From assembly GCA_009780515.1 (NCBI GenBank), contig WQZX01000001.1:1-64000 (forward strand): a stretch of DNA of 64,000 nucleotides, given 5' to 3'. Shown here one piece after another: positions 56,921-64,000 of the stretch (positions are counted from its first letter, which is position 1; the number at the start of each line of letters is the position of its first letter). The DNA is from Nocardioidaceae bacterium. Lineage in GTDB: Bacteria > Actinomycetota > Actinomycetes > Propionibacteriales > Nocardioidaceae. Under the pieces are notes generated by a model that did no database searches, was not told the DNA's origin, and saw nothing but the letters and a program-made list of their open reading frames with translations. The position numbers were made by a program, and so were the translations under genes.

Positions 56921-57715
56921 TCAGACCGCGATCGGCGCCTTGATGCCCGGGTAGGGGTCGTAGCCCTCGACCGCGATGTCCTCGAGGTCGAACCCGTCGA
57001 TCTCCTTGATCTCCGGGTTGAGCACCAGCCTCGGCAGCGCCCGCGGCTCGCGGGTGAGCTGCAGCCGGGCCTGCTCGAGGTGGTTGGAGTAGAGGTGCGC
57101 GTCACCGAGGGTGTGCACGAAGTCGCCCACCTCCAGCCCTGTCACCTGGGCGACCATGTGCGTCAGCAGGGCGTACGACGCGATGTTGAACGGCACGCCC
57201 AGGAAGACGTCGGCCGAGCGTTGGTAGAGCTGGCACGACAGCCGGCCGTCGGCGACGTAGAACTGGAACAGCGAGTGGCACGGCGGCAGCGCCATCTCGT
57301 CGACCTCGGCGGGGTTCCACGCCGAGACGATGTGGCGGCGCGAGTCGGGGTTGGTCCGGATCTGGTCGACGACCTGCGCGAGCTGGTCGATGTGACGGCC
57401 GTCGGGCGCGGGCCACGAGCGCCACTGGGCGCCGTAGACCGGACCGAGGTCGCCGTCGTCGTCGGCCCACTCGTCCCAGATCGTGATGCCGCGCTCCTGC
57501 AGCCAGCGCACGTTGGTGTCGCCGCGCAGGAACCACAGCAGCTCGCCGAAGACCGAGCGGGTGTGGATCTTCTTCGTGGTCACCAGCGGGAACCCCGCGG
57601 TCAGGTCGAACCGCATCTGGTGACCGAAGACGCTGAGCGTGCCTGTGCCGGTGCGGTCGCCCTTCTCGGTGCCCTCGTCGAGGATGCGCTGGAGGAGGTC
57701 GAGGTATTGCCGCAC
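56921..57715 (-). CDS. thyA: Thymidylate synthase ThyA
   Basis: A 264-aa enzyme, the same length as E. coli ThyA, methylating dUMP to d[21 protein letters not shown], the catalytic Cys in [32 protein letters not shown] and [12 protein letters not shown] match the classic family. GTG at 57715 has TACGAT six bases upstream. The classical rather than flavin-dependent enzyme is notable, as it needs the adjacent dihydrofolate reductase. Confidence 0.95.
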   Translation of the reverse strand: MRQYLDLLQRILDEGTEKGDRTGTGTLSVFGHQMRFDLTAGFPLVTTKKIHTRSVFGELLWFLRGDTNVRWLQERGITIWDEWADDDGDLGPVYGAQWRSWPAPDGRHIDQLAQVVDQIRTNPDSRRHIVSAWNPAEVDEMALPPCHSLFQFYVADGRLSCQLYQRSADVFLGVPFNIASYALLTHMVAQVTGLEVGDFVHTLGDAHLYSNHLEQARLQLTREPRALPRLVLNPEIKEIDGFDLEDIAVEGYDPYPGIKAPIAV

Positions 57716-57721
57716 GCCTCG

Positions 57722-57727
57722 ATCGTA
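57722..57727 (-). promoter_or_regulatory. -10 element TACGAT for leaderless thyA
   Basis: TACGAT, then CGAGGC, then GTG at 57715 on the minus strand. Confidence 0.55.
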
Positions 57728-57815
57728 GTGCGTCACACCCCCAGCACCCTGGATGGAACACGTTTCAGTATCCTCGGCGCCGCTGGGGGCAGGTTCGACA
57801 ACTCGGGAGTCACCC

Positions 57816-59414
57816 ATGCCCACCACCCGGCGTACCTTCATCGCCGCGAGCGCAGCCGCCGGCACCGCCGCGACCCTCGCGAGCACGACCGCGTCCCGCG
57901 CGTCGGCCGCGACCGTCCCCCACACCGACGAGACGCACCGGGTCGTGATCGTCGGCTCGGGCTTCGGCGGCAGCGTCGCCGCGCTGCGGCTCTCCCAGGC
58001 CGGCGTGCCGGTCACCCTCCTCGAGCGCGGCAAGTCCTGGCCGACCGGCCCGAACGCCGACACCTTCCCGACGATGGCGCCGCCGGACAAGCGGATGCTC
58101 TGGTACGGCTCCACCCCCGAGGGGCTGCGCGCCGCCGAGACGCTGCTCGGCAAGCCCCTGAACTTCGAGCCGTACGTCGGCCTCCTCGAGCCGGTCCTCG
58201 GGCAGAACATGCTCGCCGTGGTCCCGGCCGCGCTCGGCGGCGGCTCGGTGGCCTACGAGGGCGTGTCCCTCCAGCCCACTCCGGAGGTGTTCGCCGAGAT
58301 CTTCCCCGCCGACCTCGACTACGACCTGCTCGACCGGGTGCACTACCCGCGCGTCGCGAAGATGCTGCAGATCGCCCAGGCCCCCGACGAGCTCATCGAC
58401 TCCCCCAACTACTACCCGTCGCGCTTCTTCAAGCAGCGCTCGGAGGCCGCGGGCTACGAGGTCCGCAAGCTCTTCATGCCGATCGACTGGAGCTACGCGC
58501 TCGCCGAGCTGCGTGGCGAGATGAAGCCGTCCTACACCAACGGCAACTGCTTCCTCGGCGTGAACAACGGCGGCAAGCACTCCCTGGACGTCACCTACCT
58601 CGCGGCCGCACAGGCGACCGGGAGCTGCACCGTCCAGACCCACCACAACGTCACCAGCATCGCCCGTGCCGGCGACGGTCACTGGGTGCTCCAGGTCAAC
58701 CGCACCGACGACTACGGCACCACGCTGGAGACCAAGACGATCACCACCGGCACGCTCATCATGGGCGCCGGCTCGGTCGGCACCTCCCGCATGCTCGTGG
58801 AGGCCGGCGCCCGCGGAGACATCCCGGACCTGCCGGACGCGCTCGGCACCGGCTGGGGCACCAACGGCGACCGGATCTACATCTGGACCGACCCGCTGAC
58901 CAACTTCGGCGCCGACCAGGGCGGGCCCTGCGTCTACGGCTCCTTCGCCTGGGACGACCCGACGACGGCCAACACGATCGTGCAGGCCGCCATCCCGCCC
59001 ACCGGCATCGACACCCTCTCCACGATGGTCATCGGCTACGGCATGAGTCCCGACCGCGGCAGCTTCGTCTACAGCGAGGCCGCCGACCGCGCGATCCTGA
59101 AGTTCCCCTTCCTGGGCGACCAGGCGAGCTTCAAGGTCATCGACAAGCGGATGCACCACACCGTCGGCCTCAACGGCGCGCTCGTCGACGTCGGCGCGAT
59201 CCTGCCCAACACGTGGCACAGCGTCGGCGGCGCCACGATGGGCACCGTCTGCGACACGGCGGGCCGGGTGCACGGGCAGAAGGGCCTGTACGTCGTCGAC
59301 GGCGCGCTCATCCCGGGCAGCGCGGGCGCCTGCAACCCCTCGATGACGATCGCCGCGGTCGCCGAGCACGCCCTCGACACGATCCTGAGCGAGGACGTCG
59401 GCACGATCGTGTGA
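57816..59414 (+). CDS. Cholesterol oxidase-like GMC oxidoreductase, Tat-exported
   Basis: A 532-aa FAD enzyme of the GMC family, close to class I cholesterol oxidases. The N-terminal [20 protein letters not shown] is a twin-arginine signal. FAD motif [32 protein letters not shown]; the catalytic His region [12 protein letters not shown]; and the C-terminal [18 protein letters not shown] with the conserved Asn. It would oxidise and isomerise a 3-hydroxysteroid outside the cytoplasm with production of H2O2. ATG at 57816 follows GGGAG. TATCCT at 57769 is a possible -10. Confidence 0.85.
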   Translation: MPTTRRTFIAASAAAGTAATLASTTASRASAATVPHTDETHRVVIVGSGFGGSVAALRLSQAGVPVTLLERGKSWPTGPNADTFPTMAPPDKRMLWYGSTPEGLRAAETLLGKPLNFEPYVGLLEPVLGQNMLAVVPAALGGGSVAYEGVSLQPTPEVFAEIFPADLDYDLLDRVHYPRVAKMLQIAQAPDELIDSPNYYPSRFFKQRSEAAGYEVRKLFMPIDWSYALAELRGEMKPSYTNGNCFLGVNNGGKHSLDVTYLAAAQATGSCTVQTHHNVTSIARAGDGHWVLQVNRTDDYGTTLETKTITTGTLIMGAGSVGTSRMLVEAGARGDIPDLPDALGTGWGTNGDRIYIWTDPLTNFGADQGGPCVYGSFAWDDPTTANTIVQAAIPPTGIDTLSTMVIGYGMSPDRGSFVYSEAADRAILKFPFLGDQASFKVIDKRMHHTVGLNGALVDVGAILPNTWHSVGGATMGTVCDTAGRVHGQKGLYVVDGALIPGSAGACNPSMTIAAVAEHALDTILSEDVGTIV

Positions 59415-59453
59415 GCCGGGCAGGCCCGGGCGGGCCCGGGCTGCCCGACCCGC

Positions 59454-59723
59454 CTACTCGGCGGACAGCGACATCGGTCCGTAGACGTCCCGGTCGACCT
59501 CGACGAGCGTCACCTGCGTGACGCCTCCCTCGGCGAGCTCGGACCAGACCTCGCCGATCCACGACTCGGCGTCGCCCTGGTTGGCGAAGCGCTGGCCGTC
59601 GTACTCGCCGAGGTCGGCGGGCAGGGTGACCTCGGCGCCGGAGGCGTCCTGGAGCCGCCACCACCAGGGGCGCTCGGCGGGCGTCGGCTGGCGGAAGGTC
59701 GGCGGGTCCTCGGGAAGTGCCAT
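59454..59723 (-). CDS. Small conserved hypothetical protein
   Basis: An 89-aa acidic protein, WWWRLQDASGAEVTLPADLG followed by FANQGDAESWIGEVWSELAE, with no helix for membranes or known motif. Its ATG is 12 bases after the gcvT stop, with GAGAGG upstream, so it is co-transcribed with gcvT. Confidence 0.65.
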   Translation of the reverse strand: MALPEDPPTFRQPTPAERPWWWRLQDASGAEVTLPADLGEYDGQRFANQGDAESWIGEVWSELAEGGVTQVTLVEVDRDVYGPMSLSAE

Positions 59724-59735
59724 GTCGTCAGCCTC

Positions 59736-60839
59736 TCAGCTCTCTCGGACGGACGGGTCGACGAACGGCGGCTTCTGGACGCTGAACGCCTCCTGCCTGC
59801 CGCGCACGTCGACCGACAGCTCGCCGTCGTCGGGCACCGACGTGGAGACGAGCGCCAGCGCGATGCCCTGCTTGAGCGTGGGCGAGAACGTGCCGGAGGT
59901 GACCTCTCCGACGCGTACGTCGGGGGCGAGGCTCACGGCCATGTGCGGTCGCGGGATCGCCCGGCCCGTGGACCGCAGGCCGATCAGCTTGCGGCGCGCG
60001 CCGGCGGCCTTCTCGGCGACGACGGCGTCGCGGCCCCAGAACCCGTCCTTCTTCCAGCCGACGGCCCAGCCGAGGCGCGCCTCGTTGGGGGTGACCGAGG
60101 GCGAGATGTCCTGGCCGTGCAGCGGGTAGCCCATCTCGGTGCGGAGGGTGTCGCGCGCGCCGAGACCGCACGGCGCGATGTCGTACGCCGCACCCGCGGC
60201 CATGATCGCGTCCCAGAGCGGGCCGGCCACGGCGTTCGGCGCGATCAGCTCGTAGCCGCGCTCACCGGTATAGCCGGTGCGGCACACGATGACCGGCTGC
60301 CCCTCGAAGGCCGCCTCGACGAACGTCAGGTAGTCGTGGCCGGTCGGCAGCCCGGCCGCGTCGAGCGTCTCGTCCGACCGCGGGCCCTGGACGGCGAGGA
60401 TGACGTGGTCGCGGTGCTCGTTGACGACCTCGACACCGTCCGGCGCCTCGGCGGCCAGCCGCCGGTGGACCTCGGTGTTGTTCGACGCGTTCGGCACGAG
60501 CAGCACGTCCTCGTCGGAGCGGACGTAGCTGAAGATGTCGTCGACGATCCCGCCGGTCGCCGGCTCGAGGCAGAGCGTGTACTGCGCCCGCCCCGGCCCG
60601 ATCCGGCCCAGGTCGTTGCTCAGCGTGCGGTTGACGTACGCCGCTGCGCCGGCCCCGCGCACCACGACCTTGCCGAGGTGGCTGACGTCGAAGATGCCGA
60701 CGCCGGTGCGCACCGCGGTGTGCTCGGGCACCACGCCGGCGTACTGCAGGGGCATGGACCAGCCGCCGAACTCGGCGAACCTCGCCCCCAGGGCGACGTG
60801 GCGGTCGTGCAGCGGTGACTGGAGGAGGTCGTCGGTCAT
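59736..60839 (-). CDS. gcvT: Glycine cleavage system aminomethyltransferase (T protein)
   Basis: A 367-aa T protein that transfers the methylene unit of glycine to tetrahydrofolate. LHDRHVALGARFAEFGGWSM, the VFDVSHLG-like GIFDVSHLGKVVVRG, the folate-site region QYTLCLEPATGGIVDDIFSY, and AGYTGERGYELIAP-like TGYTGERGYELIAP fit. No gcvP or gcvH is adjacent. The ATG lies 25 bases from the divergent pepA start. The larger frame in the track begins elsewhere and is not used. Confidence 0.92.
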   Translation of the reverse strand: MTDDLLQSPLHDRHVALGARFAEFGGWSMPLQYAGVVPEHTAVRTGVGIFDVSHLGKVVVRGAGAAAYVNRTLSNDLGRIGPGRAQYTLCLEPATGGIVDDIFSYVRSDEDVLLVPNASNNTEVHRRLAAEAPDGVEVVNEHRDHVILAVQGPRSDETLDAAGLPTGHDYLTFVEAAFEGQPVIVCRTGYTGERGYELIAPNAVAGPLWDAIMAAGAAYDIAPCGLGARDTLRTEMGYPLHGQDISPSVTPNEARLGWAVGWKKDGFWGRDAVVAEKAAGARRKLIGLRSTGRAIPRPHMAVSLAPDVRVGEVTSGTFSPTLKQGIALALVSTSVPDDGELSVDVRGRQEAFSVQKPPFVDPSVRES

Positions 60840-60846
60840 GAGGCAG

Positions 60847-60856
60847 AAGTTATCCT
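60847..60856. promoter_or_regulatory. Overlapping divergent -10 elements of gcvT and pepA
   Basis: The ten bases AAGTTATCCT carry TATCCT on the plus strand (seven bases before the pepA GTG) and TAACTT on the minus strand (seven bases before the gcvT ATG). The hexamers share two bases. Confidence 0.65.
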
Positions 60857-60863
60857 GCGCGGC

Positions 60864-62375
60864 GTGACCTCGTACGCCCTGCGCACCGCAAGTCCCGCCA
60901 AGACCAAGGCCGAGGCCGTCGTGGTGGGCGTGGTGCCCGGCCCGGCGCTCGCCCCGGGCGGTGAGGAGGTCGCGTCGGCGTACGGTCGCAAGCTCGGCGG
61001 GCTGCTGTCCTCGCTCTCGCTGACCGGCCGCGCGGGCGAGGTCGCGAAGGTGCCGACCGGCGGCGCGATCGGCTCCCCGCTCCTGGTGCTCGTCGGCCTC
61101 GGCGAGGACCCCGACACGCAGGCCGTACGCCGGGCGGCGGGCGCCGCCGCGCGCGCCACCACCAGCGCCGCCTCCATCGCCCTCGCGCTGCCCGCGGACA
61201 CCCCCGAGCTCGTTCGCGCCGTGGTCGAGGGGTTCCGGCTCGGCGGCTACGCCTTCACGACGTACAAGAGCGGCGAGGGGACGCCGCCGCCCGCCGAGGT
61301 CGTGGTCCTCTCCCCCGTGGCCCGCCGCAAGGAGGTGGCCGCCGCCGTCGCTGAGGCACAGGTGGTCGCGGACGCGACGAGCGATGCCCGCAACTGGGTC
61401 AACACACCCGCCGCCGACCTCACCCCGCCGGCGTTCGCCGACGCGATCGCGGCTGCGGTCAAGGCCGCGAACAAGCAGGCGAGCACCAAGCTCGAGATCG
61501 ACGTGTACGACGAGCAGCGCCTCGCCGAGCTCGGCTGTGGGGGCACGCTCGCGGTCGGTGCCGGCTCGGCCGCGCCCCCGCGCATCGTCGAGCTCCGCTA
61601 CCGCCCCAAGGGCGCCGTCGGCCACGTCGCGCTGGTCGGCAAGGGCATCACGTTCGACTCCGGCGGCCTGACCATCAAGCCCGGCTCGAGCATGGGCACG
61701 ATGAAGATGGACATGGCCGGCGCCGCGGCCGTCGTGCAGGCGACGCTGGCGGTCGCCCGCCTCGGGCTGCCCGTCGAGGTGACGACCTTCGCGGGCCTCG
61801 CCGAGAACATGGTCGGCGCGTCCTCGACCCGGCCCGGCGACGTCGCGACGATCTACGGCGGCACGACCGTCGAGATCTCCAACACCGACGCCGAGGGCCG
61901 GCTGGTCCTCGCCGACTGCCTCGGTCTCGCGGCCGAGCGCACCCCCGACCTGGTCGTCGACGCGGCCACGCTGACCGGGGCGATGGTGGCCGCGCTGGGC
62001 GAGAAGATGGCCGGCGTGATGGGCGACGACGACACCGTCGACGCGGTGCTGGCTGCGGCGGTGACCGCCGGCGAGGACGCCTGGCCCATGCCGATCCCCG
62101 ACTTCATGGTCGAGCGGATCCACACCAGCTCGATCGCCGACCTCGCCCAGCACGACTGGGTGCGCTGGGGCGGCGGCCTGTTCGCCGCGGCGTTCCTCCG
62201 CGAGTTCACCCACGGGCTGCCGTGGGCGCACCTCGACATCGCCGGGCCGGCGTACAACAACGGCGGCGCGAGCGGGCACGTCGTACCTGGGGCGACCGGC
62301 TACGGCGTCGCGACCCTGGTCGAGGTGGCGCGAGCCCTCACGGCGCCTGCCGACGCTCCTTCTGCTCGCGCCTGA
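60864..62375 (+). CDS. pepA: Leucyl aminopeptidase
   Basis: A 503-aa M17 metallopeptidase removing N-terminal residues. The metal-binding segments are VGKGITFDSGGLTIKPGSSM and NTDAEGRLVLAD, with KMDMAGAAAVVQA between them. The N-terminal domain is the usual macro-like regulatory part. GTG at 60864 has TATCCT seven bases upstream. Its 3' end overlaps the convergent gene at 62338 by 38 bases. Confidence 0.94.
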   Translation: MTSYALRTASPAKTKAEAVVVGVVPGPALAPGGEEVASAYGRKLGGLLSSLSLTGRAGEVAKVPTGGAIGSPLLVLVGLGEDPDTQAVRRAAGAAARATTSAASIALALPADTPELVRAVVEGFRLGGYAFTTYKSGEGTPPPAEVVVLSPVARRKEVAAAVAEAQVVADATSDARNWVNTPAADLTPPAFADAIAAAVKAANKQASTKLEIDVYDEQRLAELGCGGTLAVGAGSAAPPRIVELRYRPKGAVGHVALVGKGITFDSGGLTIKPGSSMGTMKMDMAGAAAVVQATLAVARLGLPVEVTTFAGLAENMVGASSTRPGDVATIYGGTTVEISNTDAEGRLVLADCLGLAAERTPDLVVDAATLTGAMVAALGEKMAGVMGDDDTVDAVLAAAVTAGEDAWPMPIPDFMVERIHTSSIADLAQHDWVRWGGGLFAAAFLREFTHGLPWAHLDIAGPAYNNGGASGHVVPGATGYGVATLVEVARALTAPADAPSARA

Positions 62376-62715
62376 CCCGGGAGTTGTAGTCGCGCATCCG
62401 CTGCGGCACGCCCACGATCGCGGCGTCGTACGACGGGACGCGCGAGCTGTTGCAGAAGCTGTGGGCCCAGGCGACGCTCGGCACCCGGCGCCGGGTCCAC
62501 TCGCCGTCGTGGGCGACGAGGAGCAGGGTGACATCGCTGACCGCGGTACGCGGCTCGACGAAGCCCTCGACACCGCGGTGCGACTCCAGCCAGGCGTCGA
62601 GGTGGGCCAGGTCGGTGCTGTCGGCGGCGCGCACCCGGGTGGAGCCCGTGCGCGACGAGTCCCGCGCCGGAGCGCTCATCCTGGGCCGCCGTCGGAAGCG
62701 GCTCCACCACGACAT
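62338..62715 (-). CDS. Conserved hypothetical protein
   Basis: A 125-aa basic protein, WWSRFRRRPRMSAPARDSSR at the start, then AHLDAWLESHRGVEGFVEPR, TLLLVAHDGEWTRRRVP and a C-terminal MRDYNSRVRREQKERR. I do not recognise a family, though genes of this type sit beside sucB/pepA in related genomes as far as I recall. The 3' end overlaps pepA. Confidence 0.65.
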   Translation of the reverse strand: MSWWSRFRRRPRMSAPARDSSRTGSTRVRAADSTDLAHLDAWLESHRGVEGFVEPRTAVSDVTLLLVAHDGEWTRRRVPSVAWAHSFCNSSRVPSYDAAIVGVPQRMRDYNSRVRREQKERRQAP

Positions 62716-62785
62716 GGGGCAAGTGTGCACGACACCGATCGGCCTCGAGGCGCCTTCGGCGAACTGACGAGGTCGGCCCGTTGCG

Positions 62786-62800
62786 ACGCCTGTGAGGCGT
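62786..62800 (+). promoter_or_regulatory. Small inverted repeat upstream of sucB
   Basis: ACGCC-TGTGA-GGCGT, about 75 bases before the sucB start. The rest of the 160-base gap shows no clear promoter. Confidence 0.3.
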
Positions 62801-62875
62801 GGTGCAAGGATGGGGGACACATCACACTCCTGCGCGGTTCTGTCGCACCAACCGACCCACGAAGTCGAGGAATCA

Positions 62876-64000
62876 ATGGCCACAGAAGTCCCCCTCCCGG
62901 CACTCGGAGAATCCGTCACCGAGGGCACCGTCACCCGGTGGCTCAAGCAGGTCGGCGACGAGGTCGCCGTCGACGAGCCGCTGCTCGAGGTCTCCACCGA
63001 CAAGGTCGACACCGAGATCCCCTCCCCCGTCGCCGGCAAGCTGCTGGAGATCAAGGCGAACGAGGACGACACCGTCGAGGTGGGTGGGGTCCTGGCGCTG
63101 ATCGGGTCCGACGACGAGGCCGGGTCGGCCGACTCCGGGTCCGACGACTCGGGGTCCCAGGACTCCAGCGCCGACCAGTCCGGCTCCGAGGAGCAGGCCG
63201 CGGAGGCCGCCGACGACTCCGAGCAGACCCAGCAGCCGACCGAGGAGCCGCAGGAGCAGACCGGCTCCGGCTCGGACTCCTCCGGCGGTGACGCGACGGC
63301 CGACACCAAGCCGCCTGCCGACGCCGCGGGCGGCCAGCAGGGCACAGCCGTGACCCTCCCGGCACTCGGAGAATCCGTCACCGAGGGCACCATCACGCGC
63401 TGGCTCAAGCAGGTCGGCGACGAGGTCGCCGTCGACGAGCCGCTGCTCGAGGTCTCCACCGACAAGGTCGACACCGAGATCCCCTCCCCCGTCGCCGGCA
63501 CCCTCCTGGAGATCAAGGCCAGCGAGGACGAGACCGTCGACGTCGGCGCCGAGCTGGCCGTCATCGGCAGCGGCAGCCCGACTGAGTCCGGCGGCGGCTC
63601 CGAGCAGCCCGCCCAGACCGAGGAGCCCGAGCCGGCCCCGGCGGCCCCGGCGGCACCCGAGCCCGAGCCCCAGCCGGAGGCCGACAAGGAGCCCGAGAAG
63701 GAGCCGGAGCCGGAGCCGGAGCCCGCGAAGACGGAGGAGAAGGCCCCCGAGCCGGCCGCCGAGAAGCCGGCCGCCGCGTCGTCCTCCGACGACGGCCCCA
63801 GCTACGTCACCCCGCTGGTCCGCAAGCTCGCCAAGCAGCACGGCGTCGACCTCGCGTCGGTGAAGGGCTCGGGCGTGGGCGGGCGGATCCGCAAGCAGGA
63901 CGTCGTCGACGCGGCCGAGGCGCAGAAGAAGGCGTCCGAGGAGCCTGCTCCGGCCGCGAGCAGCGCGCCCGCCTCGTCGGCTCCGTCGCGCTCGTCGGCC
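62876..64000 (+). CDS. sucB: 2-oxoacid dehydrogenase E2 component (SucB-like), cut by window end
   Basis: The first 375 residues of an E2 acyltransferase; not in the ORF track because it runs off the edge. Two lipoyl domains ([11 protein letters not shown], lipoyl Lys in [14 protein letters not shown]) are near-identical copies joined by Ser/Asp/Glu/Gln-rich linker. Then an acidic Pro-rich linker and the start of the subunit-binding domain ([20 protein letters not shown] followed by KGSGVGGRI). The catalytic domain lies beyond the window. In actinobacteria this is usually the dihydrolipoamide succinyltransferase of 2-oxoglutarate dehydrogenase. Confidence 0.9.
   Translation, partial: MATEVPLPALGESVTEGTVTRWLKQVGDEVAVDEPLLEVSTDKVDTEIPSPVAGKLLEIKANEDDTVEVGGVLALIGSDDEAGSADSGSDDSGSQDSSADQSGSEEQAAEAADDSEQTQQPTEEPQEQTGSGSDSSGGDATADTKPPADAAGGQQGTAVTLPALGESVTEGTITRWLKQVGDEVAVDEPLLEVSTDKVDTEIPSPVAGTLLEIKASEDETVDVGAELAVIGSGSPTESGGGSEQPAQTEEPEPAPAAPAAPEPEPQPEADKEPEKEPEPEPEPAKTEEKAPEPAAEKPAAASSSDDGPSYVTPLVRKLAKQHGVDLASVKGSGVGGRIRKQDVVDAAEAQKKASEEPAPAASSAPASSAPSRSSA
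62892..63499 (+). repeat. Near-identical direct repeat of lipoyl domain DNA
   Basis: A 146-bp block at 62892-63037 recurs at 63354-63499 with about three differences, two of them silent. This exceeds what protein constraint requires and suggests recent gene conversion or duplication. Confidence 0.75.

Noticed and set aside
57755-57785. ECF-sigma promoter (GGAAC) before the cholesterol-oxidase-like gene
   Set aside because: GGAAC is present but the -10 part (CGGCG) fits poorly; not listed as a feature.

Overview
The window is high-GC actinobacterial chromosome, most like Nocardioides or a close relative in the Nocardioidaceae. I infer this from the GC-rich third codon positions, the gene order ftsK - rodZ-like - rimO - pgsA - (nuclease) - cinA - clgR - htpX, the DUF3046-recA-recX cluster, the actinobacterial type of glyA, and many TAnnnT-6/7 nt-RTG starts of the kind used for leaderless transcripts. 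No tRNA, rRNA or CRISPR array was seen.

Layout. 1-5.5 kb is accessory DNA. It opens inside the right end of an IS1380-like element, then holds a probably 5'-truncated nuclease-like gene, a PGN_0703-type nuclease, and a tightly overlapping operon of a TY-Chap/YbjN-like protein, an ADP-ribosylglycohydrolase fused to a CX5R phosphatase, and a deoxyribonucleotidase. A decayed toxin-antitoxin pair closes the block. 5.5-14.2 kb carries an Lrp-type regulator facing two secreted lipases, small membrane proteins, a flavin amine oxidase, a DUF2804 protein and a VanZ-like protein. 14.2-19.3 kb has glyA and a sulfur-assimilation operon (sulfite reductase, APS reductase, chelatase) preceded by a cysteine-type leader peptide. 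19.3-22.1 kb has ppk2 with a HipA-like kinase and DUF3037, and a remarkable 168-bp hairpin element. 22.1-24.6 kb is recX-recA-DUF3046 with two DNA-damage promoters. 24.6-29.8 kb has small membrane and DinB-like proteins, an ABC exporter and an orphan N6-adenine methylase. 29.8-32.4 kb is an NAD-salvage operon, pncB-pncA-nrtR, with its operator. 32.5-39.5 kb has a TfoX-like protein, a sortase, the helicase Lhr, htpX and clgR. 39.5-50.9 kb has cinA, a large secreted nuclease, pgsA, rimO, a RodZ-like protein and ftsK. 51-52.7 kb is a complete IS1380-family element at the 3' end of the RNase J gene. 52.7-64 kb has rnj-dapA, an F420-type oxidoreductase, thyA-folA, a cholesterol-oxidase-like enzyme, gcvT, pepA and the start of sucB.

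Most notable signals: (1) the TY-Chap/ARH-phosphatase/nucleotidase operon, whose upstream region has the same GTGTCGG-N10-TAGnnT arrangement as the RecA-NDp-like promoter of recA, suggesting a DNA-damage-inducible conflict system; (2) a 168-bp inverted-repeat element at 21332-21499 in which 11 of 14 arm mismatches are G-U wobbles in plus-strand RNA; (3) a paired-palindrome repeat present twice, at 38.1 and 51.0 kb, with a conserved spacer; (4) about fifteen leaderless-type starts, including two where a TAG stop codon doubles as the next gene's -10 and one where two divergent -10 boxes overlap. All functional calls are from reading the translations; no database search was run.
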